Below are positions 56,836-64,000 of a stretch of 64,000 nt of DNA, piece by piece. Each line of letters starts with the position of its first letter. The stretch's first letter is position 1. Under the pieces are notes generated by a model, which saw only the letters and a program-made list of their open reading frames with translations, did not search any database and had not been told where the DNA came from. The stretch is taken from positions 1,488,001-1,552,000 of the forward strand of contig NZ_CP065373.1 in NCBI RefSeq assembly GCF_015710575.1. Reading direction: 5' to 3'. This stretch comes from Mycolicibacterium mengxianglii (GTDB lineage Bacteria > Actinomycetota > Actinomycetes > Mycobacteriales > Mycobacteriaceae). Position numbers and translations under genes: made by a program.

Positions 56836-57082
56836 CGCCGGCGGGACTGTCTGCGCCGATTCGGTTGTCCCGGGGTGGCTCCCACGCCGATAGCGGCCGT
56901 TGTGCGCACGGTGATTCTTACCCGCATCGGCGGCGGCGACGACGATGAATCTCGCTTCCGCCTGCGGCGACGTGTCCGGCGGGAGGTCCACCGGCCTCCG
57001 CGCATCGACGATCGCCCTGGGCCTACGAGTCTGCTGGTCCTAGCCTTGGGTTGTTGCCCTTGGTGAGCTGAAGGGAGACGCC

Positions 57083-57226
57083 GTGAAAATTGCTTCGTGG
57101 CGGCCCTACGTACCTGTGATTCTCGCCGCCATGGTGGTGGCGCTGGGGGCGGTGCTGTTCACACCTGACGATTCGGCGGAATCGGACTGCGCGCACACGG
57201 TCTGCGCGTCGGTACAGACCCGCTAG
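57083..57226 (+). CDS. 47-residue secreted or membrane-anchored peptide
   Basis: GTG 57083, preceded by AAGGGAG at 6 nt, opens a 47-residue protein: a short basic-aromatic start (KIASWRPY), one hydrophobic helix (VPVILAAMVVALGAVLF) and an exported tail with two cysteines five residues apart (DCAHTVC). The excellent ribosome-binding site and helix plus Cys pair support a real small protein. Family not recognised. The region 56836-57082 before it has no gene. Confidence 0.6.
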   Translation: MKIASWRPYVPVILAAMVVALGAVLFTPDDSAESDCAHTVCASVQTR

Positions 57227-57333
57227 CGCGGCGCAGCGGTCGTCGACGCCTGACTCCGCGTGCAGGGCTTCACATCTGCCGTTGGCGCGGTGCACCCGAG
57301 CGCGATTAATCAACCATCACGGATTTCAGCACG

Positions 57334-58317
57334 TCACCGGACGGCGCGGGCGAGTGCTGAAAGTGTCTCCGCTGACGTGTATTTCGGTTGCCAGCCAAGT
57401 TGGGAGCGGGCTTTCCGGGTGTCCATCACCATCGAGGTTCGGCCCAGGTGCAGCCATTCCAGCATCGACGGAACAAAAGGCAGCCGGGCGATCATCGCCG
57501 AAGTGGCCACCGCTGCGACGCGGGGTACCCGCACCGGCCGCGCCCCGAGCGCGTCGCCGACGTCGGACATCGAGAGCACGCCGTCACCGGCGATGTTGTA
57601 GGCACCGGCCGGTGCCGACGTGGTGACGGCCAGTGCGATGGCGGCGGCGACGTCGTCGTGGTGCACCAATTGCAGTGGGGTGCCCGGATCTGGGACCAGT
57701 GGCCGCAGGAGTGGCAACACGTCGCTGACCTGGCGGACCCGGGTGGGCAGTTGGCGCCACGGCATGGCATCGGCCAGCGCGGGCGCCTTGGGTCCGGCGA
57801 CGATGCACGGCCGCAGCACGTACACCTCGAGTCCGGTGCCCGCGGTGATGTCGGTCAGCGCCGCTTCGCACGCGGCCTTCTGTTCGGAGTAGTAGTGCTC
57901 CGGCGAGCCGCGCGGCGGCACATCCTCGGTGATGGGCACCGGGGTGTCGGAGTGGTAACCGTAGGCAGCCACCGATGAGGTGTAGACGAGGCGGCGCGGC
58001 TTGTCCGCCGCCACCGTCGCTTCGAACACGTTGCGGGTACCGGCCAGGTTGATCCGTGCGCTCTCCTCCCGCGACCCGAGGATGAGGTAGGCGAGGTGGA
58101 CCACCACGTCGACCTCGGCAATCAGTGCCGCCACGGCTTCGCGATCGAGGATGTCGCCCTGTCGGTACACCGTCTTCGTCCAGCCGTGCTGGGCCGGATC
58201 GAACGGTCGCCGCGCCATGCCGACGATCTGGGAGACATCGGGATGCGCCTCGAGTGCTTCGATCGTCGAGATGCCGATTTCGCCGGTGGGACCGGTGACC
58301 GCGACGCGCAGTGTCAT
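57334..58317 (-). CDS. NAD-dependent epimerase/dehydratase family protein
   Basis: A 327-residue extended SDR. The NAD motif is VAVTGPTGEIGISTIEAL, the active-site Tyr/Lys are in HYYSEQKAACE (YxxxK) and Ser-Ser is in YTSSVAAYG. The C-terminal substrate domain is normal in length. Sugar nucleotides or sterol-like substrates are possible. ATG 58317 is preferred; the 34-residue upstream extension lacks homology. Confidence 0.82.
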   Translation of the reverse strand: MTLRVAVTGPTGEIGISTIEALEAHPDVSQIVGMARRPFDPAQHGWTKTVYRQGDILDREAVAALIAEVDVVVHLAYLILGSREESARINLAGTRNVFEATVAADKPRRLVYTSSVAAYGYHSDTPVPITEDVPPRGSPEHYYSEQKAACEAALTDITAGTGLEVYVLRPCIVAGPKAPALADAMPWRQLPTRVRQVSDVLPLLRPLVPDPGTPLQLVHHDDVAAAIALAVTTSAPAGAYNIAGDGVLSMSDVGDALGARPVRVPRVAAVATSAMIARLPFVPSMLEWLHLGRTSMVMDTRKARSQLGWQPKYTSAETLSALARAVR

Positions 58318-58354
58318 GACGGCGCCGTACCCGCTGCGGGACGGGGAGAATGTG

Positions 58355-58603
58355 TCATCCGCCCAGTTCGGATATGGTCGCGTCCAGGGTTGCGGCCTGC
58401 TCGTCGAGTTCGTGGACACTGAGTTCGGTGCCGCCGGTGCGTGCGATCAGATCATCGCGGGAGATGATCTCGAGTGCACCCCGGTAGTCGTCGCCGTCGA
58501 GTTCGTCGGGGGTGACCACGTGGGTACGGCCTTCGATCAGTACCAACACCGAGTCGGGGTCGGCGTCCAGCAGTTCTCGTACGTCGTCACTCGATATCGT
58601 CAT
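58355..58603 (-). CDS. conserved hypothetical small acidic protein
   Basis: An 82-residue acidic protein (MTISSDDVRELLDADPDSVL ... ATISELGG) with alternating beta-strand and helix propensity and no Cys or membrane segment. It lies 37 bp upstream of the epimerase on the same strand and probably shares its transcript. I recall similar small proteins from mycobacteria but know no function. Confidence 0.55.
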   Translation of the reverse strand: MTISSDDVRELLDADPDSVLVLIEGRTHVVTPDELDGDDYRGALEIISRDDLIARTGGTELSVHELDEQAATLDATISELGG

Positions 58604-58649
58604 GGGGCACGTATGCCCAGCTGGGTGGGTGTTCACACGGCCCCGGGTG

Positions 58650-59225
58650 TTATTCGTCGGCCGGTTGCTCCAGGAACTGGCGGGCCCGGTCGAGCAGGGG
58701 AGCAAACGGCCCGACCATTCTGTTGGGGCTGCCCGATGCCAGGTCGGCGTGAGCGAATTCCTCCTCGGACCCCGACGCGGCAAGATTGCTCAGCGCGTCG
58801 ATGGCGTTGATGAGGCGCCGCTGCTCGGCGGAATCCATTGCCAGGGAGGGGAATTCGTCGGACTCCTCGCGACGGCTGTGGTCGGTGAACAGCTCTCGGA
58901 TGTTTGTCAGCGCTTCGATGAAGGCATCGGACTCGATGGCCAGCTGATCGAGCTCACCGAAGGCGTCCTTGATCGAGACCTCTTGTGCCATCAGCTCATC
59001 CAGCAGGTCGTCGCGCCCTTCGATCAGCTGGCGTGCCTGTGGATGCACCACCACATGCTCGGCCGATTCGTGCATCGCCAACCGGCGCAGCAACTCCCCG
59101 AAGATGGGCGACCGGTCGGCCGGGCCACTGCCCAGAACCAGGTCGAACAACTCGGTGATCTGGTGGTGCTGCGCGGTCAACAGATCGACGAGCGATGACG
59201 TCGAGTCCGCCGGTGTCGCAGTCAC
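58650..59225 (-). CDS. hemerythrin domain protein (second of tandem pair)
   Basis: A 191-residue four-helix protein with the hemerythrin HHE ligands: HHQITELFDLVL, HESAEHVVVHP and DHSRREESDEFPSL provide His/Glu for a di-iron site. It begins at GTG 59225, two bases after the stop of its paralogue. Mycobacterial hemerythrin-like proteins have been linked to oxygen/NO sensing and stress response. Shared N- and C-terminal patterns (LLDRARQFL / MLDRARDTI) show that the pair arose by duplication. Confidence 0.85.
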   Translation of the reverse strand: MTATPADSTSSLVDLLTAQHHQITELFDLVLGSGPADRSPIFGELLRRLAMHESAEHVVVHPQARQLIEGRDDLLDELMAQEVSIKDAFGELDQLAIESDAFIEALTNIRELFTDHSRREESDEFPSLAMDSAEQRRLINAIDALSNLAASGSEEEFAHADLASGSPNRMVGPFAPLLDRARQFLEQPADE

Positions 59226-59227
59226 GT

Positions 59228-59794
59228 CTATCGAAGCACGGCCGAGATGGTGTCGCGGGCCCGGTCGAGCATCGAGGCAAACGGTCCGAGGGCCAGATTC
59301 AGCTTCGCCGACTCGACCCCGGGATGTGGCCGGGTGGGTGCGATGGCTTCGGCGGCCTGCACCGCCGCGGCCATCCACTTGAGCTCTTTGGCATCGAGTT
59401 CACGCTGCAGTTGGCTGAACTCCTCGGCTTCCTCGCGATCGGCATGGCTGGTCACCGCGTCGCGGAACACGGTCAGCGCGTCGAGGAATTCCTGGGAGTC
59501 GATGTCCATGTTCTCCAGCTGGGCCAGCTGTTCTTTGGCCTCGTGCTCCTCTTTGAGGCGGGCGTCGACCACTTCGTCGCCACCGTCGATGTCTCGGCGC
59601 GCGCGGGGATGCACGATCATTTCCTCGGCCGTCTCGTGCACGGCCAACAGCTGCCGCAAGTCGACGAATGCCTTTTCCCGCGCCTTGGTCTCGGTGGCAT
59701 ACAGGACGTCGTCGAACATGTCCTTGATCAGATTGTGTTGTCCCACAAGAAACGCGACCACATCGTCGGTTGACTGCACGAATGTCTCTACCAT
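59228..59794 (-). CDS. hemerythrin domain protein (first of tandem pair)
   Basis: A 188-residue paralogue of the next gene, with GQHNLIKDMFDDVLY, HETAEEMIVHPRAR and HADREEAEEFSQL supplying the di-iron ligands. Note one difference: QHHQ in the partner is QHNL here, so the first helix has a single His. ATG 59794 follows GGAGG at 6 nt. The 226 bp upstream (59795-60020), between it and the trehalase gene, carry no gene; its promoter must lie there. Confidence 0.85.
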   Translation of the reverse strand: MVETFVQSTDDVVAFLVGQHNLIKDMFDDVLYATETKAREKAFVDLRQLLAVHETAEEMIVHPRARRDIDGGDEVVDARLKEEHEAKEQLAQLENMDIDSQEFLDALTVFRDAVTSHADREEAEEFSQLQRELDAKELKWMAAAVQAAEAIAPTRPHPGVESAKLNLALGPFASMLDRARDTISAVLR

Positions 59795-60020
59795 GGCGTT
59801 CCCTCCGCCGGTGTGTGTGAGTGCTGAATGAGCGCTGGCCGACCGGGCGATGGGCTGCGCTTGCCGCCTTTCGTACCCAGACGGCCGCAGCTCAAACACG
59901 GTGCACCGCACGCAGCGACAACTACCGGCCGTCGCAGCCCCGTACGAGCGTGCGCAGACTCCGCAAAAACACCGGCGAGCCCGCCGGGGACACGCACGGT
60001 CGCCATGGGGGCGCGGCGGG

Positions 60021-62036
60021 TTACATCGGGGCGTTGGCCGGCTGGAAAGTGCCGGAGGCGTCGGCCTCCTCTTCGGCCCGGATGACGTGCACGACAGCGT
60101 TGATCAATGCCAGATGGGTGAAGGCCTGCGGGAAGTTGCCCAGGTGCCTGCCGGTGCGCGGCTCGATCTCCTCGGCGTACAGATGCAGCGGACTGGCAAA
60201 AGACAACAAGCGCTCGCACAGGTGCCGTGCCCGGTGGATCTCACCGATCTCCACCAGCGCCGAGACCAACCAGAACGAGCAGATGGTGAACGTGCCTTCC
60301 TCACCGGAGAGCCCGTCGTCGGTCTCCTCGACCCGGTAGCGCAGCACCAGGCCGTCCTCGGTCAGCTCGTCCGCGATCGCCAGGACCGTCGCCCGGATCC
60401 GCGGGTCGTCGGACGGCAGGAACCGGGTCAACACCGCCAGCAGCAGGGACGCGTCCAAGGCGTCGTCCCCGTAACGCTGGGTGAGCACGCCGCGGGCGTC
60501 CACCCCGTGGGCCAGAATGTCGGCCTTGATCTCCTCGGCGATGGCGCGCCACTGCTGGGCGTAACTGCGCTCGCCCTCGAGCTCGGCCAATTTGGAGCCG
60601 CGGTCCAGGGCCACCCAGCACATGATCTTGCTGGAGGTGAAGTGCTGGGCCTCGCCGCGGACTTCCCAGATGCCGCGGTCGGGTTGCTTCCAGTGCTTGA
60701 TCGCCTCTTCGACCTGATTCTTCAGCACCGGCCACAGTGTCTCGGGGATCTGCTCGCGGGACTTGGTGTGCAGGTACACCGAATCGAGCATCGTTCCCCA
60801 GATGTCGTGCTGCATCTGGTTGTAGGCGCCGTTGCCGATGCGCACCGGGCGCGAGTTGTCGTAACCGGACAGGTTGGGTAGTTCTTCCTCGACCAGACTG
60901 CGTTCACCCCCGACGCCGTACATCACCTGCAGCGGGTGGCGTTCCCCGTTGTTGGCGCCGGACACATCGGCGATGAACGCGAAGAAGTCGTCGGCCTCGC
61001 GATCGAGGCCCAAGGTGTACAGACCCCACAGTGCGAAGGTCGAGTCCCGCACCCACGCGTAGCGGTAGTCCCAGTTGCGTTCGCCCTGTGGTGTTTCCGG
61101 CAACGACGTCGTACTTGCCGCCAGCAGCGCGCCGGTCGGTGAATACGTCAATCCCTTGAGGGTGAGCGCACTGCGTTGCAGATACGACCGCCACGGATGA
61201 TCGGGGAAGTCACCGATGTTGATCCACTGCCGCCAGCACTCGCTGGTCTTCCACATCTTGTCGGCGGCTTCTTCGTAGGTCTGCGGCGCCGGGTGCTTGG
61301 ACCAGCTCAGCGCGACGAACACGTTGTCACCCTCGGTGAGCCGGGTGCGGGCGCGGGCGTCGTGCCCTTCCAGTCCCAGCCGCAGGTTCGTGGTCAGTCG
61401 CAGGGTGGGGTGGGCGTCGGGGTTGCGGCTGGCCCGGGCGATGGCCTCGCCGTAAGCCGCTGCCGAGTACTCCCACTTGGCGGGGTTGCGGTGATAGTCG
61501 AACGACGGTTCGCAGTTCATCACCAGTTCGACGGTGCCGCTCACACACCGCACCGTGCGCAGCAGGATGTGCTCGGCGTCCCAGTCCATCGGGGTGCGGC
61601 GATGGGTGCGCGAGCGTGATTCCAGGTCATGCCACGGGCCCATCACCAGGGCCTCCCGCACGATCAGCCAGCCGGTGTGGGTCTGCCAGGTGGTCTCCAG
61701 GATCAGGCTGCCGGGCAGATATCGGCGCGCCGCCGGTACCGACACACCGTAGGGACCGAGGCGGAAATGACCCGCGCCACGGTCCAGGATCGCGCCGAAC
61801 ACGCTGGGGGAGTCCGGCCGAGGCACGCACAGCCACTCGATCGACCCGGCCGAGGACACCAGGCAGGTGTTCTCGCAGTCGGACAGGAACCCGTAGTCGG
61901 CGATCGGCGGGAACGAGTTGCGCAGCGCGCCCATCGGCGCAGAGGTCACCGGGGCGGTCACGGTCAGCGGGGAAGGGTTCGGGTGGGGCTGCAGGCCGTC
62001 CGCCGCATTGTCTCCGGTCTCGGTGTCGAGGGTCAT
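60021..62036 (-). CDS. treH: GH15 family trehalase
   Basis: A 671-residue cytosolic glycoside hydrolase of family 15 that would split trehalose to glucose. The N-terminal super-sandwich domain (about 40-270) includes GFLSDCENTCLVSSAGSIEW. The (alpha/alpha)6 barrel shows ERNWDYRYAWVRDSTFALWG, DRGIWEVRGEAQHFTSSKIM (general acid Glu) and the C-terminal EPRTGRHLGNFPQAFTHLAL, all family-typical. Mycobacterial GH15 proteins in this position (Rv2402-like) have been reported as trehalases rather than glucoamylases. It is 7 bp after the FAD monooxygenase remnant on the same strand. Confidence 0.85.
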   Translation of the reverse strand: MTLDTETGDNAADGLQPHPNPSPLTVTAPVTSAPMGALRNSFPPIADYGFLSDCENTCLVSSAGSIEWLCVPRPDSPSVFGAILDRGAGHFRLGPYGVSVPAARRYLPGSLILETTWQTHTGWLIVREALVMGPWHDLESRSRTHRRTPMDWDAEHILLRTVRCVSGTVELVMNCEPSFDYHRNPAKWEYSAAAYGEAIARASRNPDAHPTLRLTTNLRLGLEGHDARARTRLTEGDNVFVALSWSKHPAPQTYEEAADKMWKTSECWRQWINIGDFPDHPWRSYLQRSALTLKGLTYSPTGALLAASTTSLPETPQGERNWDYRYAWVRDSTFALWGLYTLGLDREADDFFAFIADVSGANNGERHPLQVMYGVGGERSLVEEELPNLSGYDNSRPVRIGNGAYNQMQHDIWGTMLDSVYLHTKSREQIPETLWPVLKNQVEEAIKHWKQPDRGIWEVRGEAQHFTSSKIMCWVALDRGSKLAELEGERSYAQQWRAIAEEIKADILAHGVDARGVLTQRYGDDALDASLLLAVLTRFLPSDDPRIRATVLAIADELTEDGLVLRYRVEETDDGLSGEEGTFTICSFWLVSALVEIGEIHRARHLCERLLSFASPLHLYAEEIEPRTGRHLGNFPQAFTHLALINAVVHVIRAEEEADASGTFQPANAPM

Positions 62037-62043
62037 GGAGCCA

Positions 62044-63329
62044 TCATCGGTTGCCGTCGCGGTCGCCGTCTACTTGTGGCACGGCGTGTGGTGTGCGCCG
62101 GGCGAACGCGGGTGCGTGTTCGGGCAGCGGCCCGATCGCCACGCCGTAGGCGACCACCCGGAGCAACACCGGAAATCGCCGGGCGATGCGGAGTGCGGCG
62201 GGCGGTTGCGCCCGGCCGCCGGCCGGATCGATCGCCGCGGCGATGATCCGGTCATGGACCAGCCGCTGTACCCGCTGGACCAGCGCCGCGGGCAGCCAGC
62301 GGCGCACCTGGACCCTGGCCAGGTGCCGGTTACCCAGCGTTCCCGCGCGCAGCGGGCCGGCCAGTATCCGGGCGGCGGCCACCGCATCGGCGACGGCCAG
62401 ATTGATGCCGACACCGCCGACCGGCGACATGGCGTGCGCGGCGTCGCCGAGGAACAGGAGACCGTCGGTATACCACTTACGGAGCCGATTCAATTGCACG
62501 TCAAGCAGTTTCACGTCCTCGAAAGGTCCACCCGGTCGGCCAGCCACGGGACCAGCGCGGCGATGCGGCTGCGCAGCAGGTCGATGCCCTCAGCGCGCAT
62601 GGCCGCATCGGAGCCCTTCTTGATCAGGTAGGCGATCTGGAAGTAGTCACCTCGGTCGATGACCGCGGCGCCCTGCCCGTTGACGAACACCCCGTTGAGC
62701 CCGCGCGGATCACCGTCCCGGCGCGGCAGCCGGAACCACCAGACGTCCATCGGCGCGCCGAAAGTACGCAGGCGCAGGCCTTTCCCCGGCAACACGGCGG
62801 CCCGCAACGTCGAGGCCCGCCCGTCGCAGGCCACGGTCAGCCGCGCACGGATCTCCCGCTCGCGGCCGTCGGCGTCGCGGTAGTGGACTCCGGCGCACCG
62901 GCCCCATTCATAACGCGGCCGTAGCACCTCGGTGCTGCGCAGAAGCCGAAACGACGGCTCGGCGGCCGCCGCCGTCACGAGCATCTCCAGGAAATCCCAT
63001 TGCGGCACCAACGCGATGTGCTGGTGGTCACCGGGCAGGTGCGCCAGGCTCAGCGACAGCGTGCCGCCCTGCACGGTCAGGTTCACCCCGTCGATCAGCC
63101 GGTGCGGGACAGCAGCGAAGGCCGGCGCCAGCCCCAGTTCGTCGAGCAGGCGCAGTGTGCTGGCATGAACGGTGTCGCCGCGGAAGTCGCGCAGGAAATC
63201 GGCGTGCTTCTCCATCACGGTGACGTCCACCCCCGCCCGGGCCAGCAGCAGGCCGAGCATCACACCGGCCGGGCCCCCGCCGGCCACCAGACAGGTGGTG
63301 GACTCCGCACCGATTTGGGGTGTCGCCAC
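62044..63329 (-). pseudogene. FAD-dependent monooxygenase, frameshifted
   Basis: The N-terminal frame (GTG 63329 to stop 62511) encodes an aromatic-hydroxylase-type flavoprotein: TCLVAGGGPAGVMLGLLLAR (FAD), FRGDTVHASTLRLLDELGL and VACDGRAST. It breaks at WLADRVDLSRT-stop. The missing C-terminal half continues in another frame from about 62541: EDVKLLDVQLNRLRKWYTDG, LLFLGDAAHAMSPVGGVGIN (second FAD motif), to 62044. Intact relatives read RVDxLxxFxDVKLLDV across the break, so a few residues have been lost together with the frame. Either a pseudogene or a sequencing error. Confidence 0.75.
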
Positions 63330-63363
63330 CCGTTGATCGTAGGGTGGTGGTCGTGGGCAGACG

Positions 63364-63570
63364 GTGGCTTTGATGGGTGGACTGCTGAGTTGGTGGGACG
63401 GCGTCGAACTGTGGCTGTCCGGCCTCGGATTCGTTCTCCAGACCATCGTGGTGATGCCGGTGGTCCTGGCGCTCGCCTTCGCTGTGGCGCTGCTGCTGGA
63501 CACCCTGCTCGGAAACGGGGTTCGGTTGCTGCACCGGCTCCGCGGGACACAGGGCGGCGGCGACCGGTGA
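63364..63570 (+). CDS. small membrane protein
   Basis: A 68-residue protein with an N-terminal amphipathic part (GGLLSWWDGVELWLSG) and one long membrane helix (VLQTIVVMPVVLALAFAVAL). GTG 63364 or ATG 63373 could start it. It is divergent from the FAD monooxygenase remnant. It overlaps the next ORF. By position it resembles the small conserved membrane protein annotated near Rv2401/Rv2401A. Confidence 0.6.
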   Translation: MALMGGLLSWWDGVELWLSGLGFVLQTIVVMPVVLALAFAVALLLDTLLGNGVRLLHRLRGTQGGGDR

Positions 63571-63653
63571 ACGGCCTGCCCCGCTCCCGGGTGACGTTGA
63601 TCCTGGTCCTTCTTCTGGTTTTCGTGCTCGTCATGTGGCTGGTCACCCGCTAG
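63567..63653 (+). CDS. 28-residue single-helix membrane peptide
   Basis: GTG 63567 overlaps the stop of the preceding ORF (GTGA) and encodes 28 residues, basic start then one helix (VTLILVLLLVFVLVMWLVT). The overlap and hydrophobic pattern suggest a coupled pair of tiny membrane proteins. No function is known. Confidence 0.45.
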   Translation: MNGLPRSRVTLILVLLLVFVLVMWLVTR

Positions 63654-63693
63654 CTGCGGCGTTGCCGAGAGTCCCGGCGGCGGGAGACTCTGC

Positions 63694-63699
63694 TACTCT
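63694..63699 (+). promoter_or_regulatory. -10 box of leaderless poly-Cys leader transcript
   Basis: TACTCT followed by 7 nt and ATG 63707. No SD. It fits a transcript beginning at the A of the start codon. Confidence 0.65.
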
Positions 63700-63706
63700 T
63701 CCGCCC

Positions 63707-63799
63707 ATGCGTACGGCGTCCGGCAACAAGAGTGGCCATGTTCTGGCCCTCATTGCCGTGGGATTCTGTGCTGTCGCAGATGTCTGTTGTTGTTGCTGA
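63707..63799 (+). CDS. leaderless poly-cysteine regulatory upstream ORF
   Basis: A 30-codon ORF beginning MRTASGNKSGHVLALIAVGF and ending in ADVCCCC before TGA (four consecutive Cys codons TGT TGT TGT TGC, 63785-63796), plus one Cys at residue 21. Leaderless short ORFs with C-terminal Cys runs are known in mycobacteria as cysteine-responsive attenuators of sulfur-assimilation genes: ribosomes stall on the Cys codons when cysteine is scarce and the downstream ribosome-binding site is released. The downstream gene starts 133 nt later. Confidence 0.85.
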   Translation: MRTASGNKSGHVLALIAVGFCAVADVCCCC

Positions 63800-63837
63800 C
63801 TCCATACCCGTCCGCGGTTTGGTGTAGGTGACGGCAT

Positions 63838-63925
63838 GTGACTGGGTCACTGCAAGCCCGACCTGATCACCTCCTTTCCGTTGCGACGGGGAATCGCCCC
63901 GAACTTCCGTCGTCAACCCGAAAGG
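63838..63925 (+). promoter_or_regulatory. cysteine-responsive attenuator stem that sequesters the downstream SD
   Basis: CCTTTC (63873-63878) is complementary to the Shine-Dalgarno GAAAGG (63920-63925). The pairing continues inward with TTG/CAA and CGACGG (63884-63889) / CCGTCG (63907-63912), capped by a CGGGG/CCCCG hairpin (63887-63901 region, alternative). An upstream GTGAC-TGG-GTCAC hairpin (63838-63850) and AGGTGA (63826-63831)/TCACCT (63867-63872) offer competing folds. This is the expected layout for stall-controlled access to the next start. Confidence 0.6.
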
Positions 63926-63932
63926 CACTCAC

Positions 63933-64000
63933 ATGACCTGGATGAACTCGCCCGGAGCCGGTCTGCGGTGGCGCACCGCCGCCGCACTCGCCATGACCGC
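63933..64000 (+). CDS. subI: secreted protein N-terminus, probably sulfate-binding SubI (partial)
   Basis: Only the first 22 codons are inside the window. MTWMNSPGAGLRWRTAAALA then MT is a signal-peptide-like start, basic then hydrophobic. ATG 63933 is preceded by GAAAGG at 7 nt. Identity is inferred from the poly-Cys leader and from synteny: in M. tuberculosis the sulfate-binding lipoprotein gene subI (Rv2400c) lies beside the trehalase Rv2402. The protein itself is too short here to recognise. Confidence 0.6.
   Translation, partial: MTWMNSPGAGLRWRTAAALAMT

Overview
The window is about 64 kb of high-GC actinobacterial chromosome. Gene content and order point to a rapidly growing Mycobacterium (Mycolicibacterium). 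The backbone follows, gene for gene, the M. tuberculosis segment that runs (as I recall it) from Rv2449c to Rv2400c: valS, folC, ndk, rne, rplU, rpmA, obgE, proB, nadE, proA, the MoxR/VWA pair, nadD, rsfS, gpgP, octT, degV, comEA, comEC, holA, rpsT, the ATP-grasp/alpha-E/transglutaminase trio, the CBS protein, lepA, an LppR-like lipoprotein, trehalase and the start of a subI-like gene. Many genes also have the mycobacterial leaderless layout: a TANNNT -10 box ending 6-8 nt before an ATG or GTG, with no Shine-Dalgarno (SD) sequence.

Region 1 (1-8.8 kb) is an accessory amine-nitrogen island on the + strand. It holds a type III glutamine-synthetase-like enzyme, the three split glutamate-synthase-like proteins GlxB/GlxC/GlxD, a sarcosine-oxidase-like flavoprotein, an XRE-cupin regulator and ethanolamine ammonia-lyase (eutB, eutC). 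This puts an N-methylglutamate-type gene set beside the B12-dependent ethanolamine route. Region 2 (8.8-26 kb) is housekeeping: an S9 peptidase, an Rv2449c-like reductase, a solitary ctaD, valS-folC-DUF4233-ndk, then rne, rplU-rpmA-obgE-proB. Region 3 (26-33 kb) holds a sirtuin and an isochorismatase on the - strand, a decayed spacer with a truncated SARP-type regulator, nadE, a divergent TetR/unknown-protein pair, ribokinase and a TIGR03086-type protein.

Region 4 (33-46 kb) carries proA, the MoxR/VWA pair, the overlapping cluster nadD-rsfS-gpgP-octT-degV, a small insertion (reductase, SDR, NTF2-like) where M. tuberculosis has eis, and comEA-comEC-holA. Region 5 (46.3-47.1 kb) is a gene graveyard with a LuxR-type remnant and a small frameshifted gene. 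Region 6 (47-64 kb) carries rpsT, the ATP-grasp/alpha-E/transglutaminase operon, DUF5994, an aldo/keto reductase, CBS and PemK-like proteins, lepA, a lipoprotein, small conserved proteins, two tandem hemerythrins, a GH15 trehalase, a frameshifted FAD monooxygenase and, at the edge, a leaderless poly-cysteine upstream ORF in front of a secreted protein, probably the sulfate-binding protein.

The most notable non-coding signals are: the poly-Cys ORF with a visible stem that hides the downstream ribosome-binding site; two perfect 25-bp palindromes with the same TCA loop and many compensatory differences, placed between convergent genes and supplying their stop codons; a hairpin in front of obgE; a seven-codon ORF translationally coupled to eutB; and a lepA start that appears to use a non-canonical ATC codon. 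I see no tRNA, rRNA, CRISPR array, insertion sequence or prophage.
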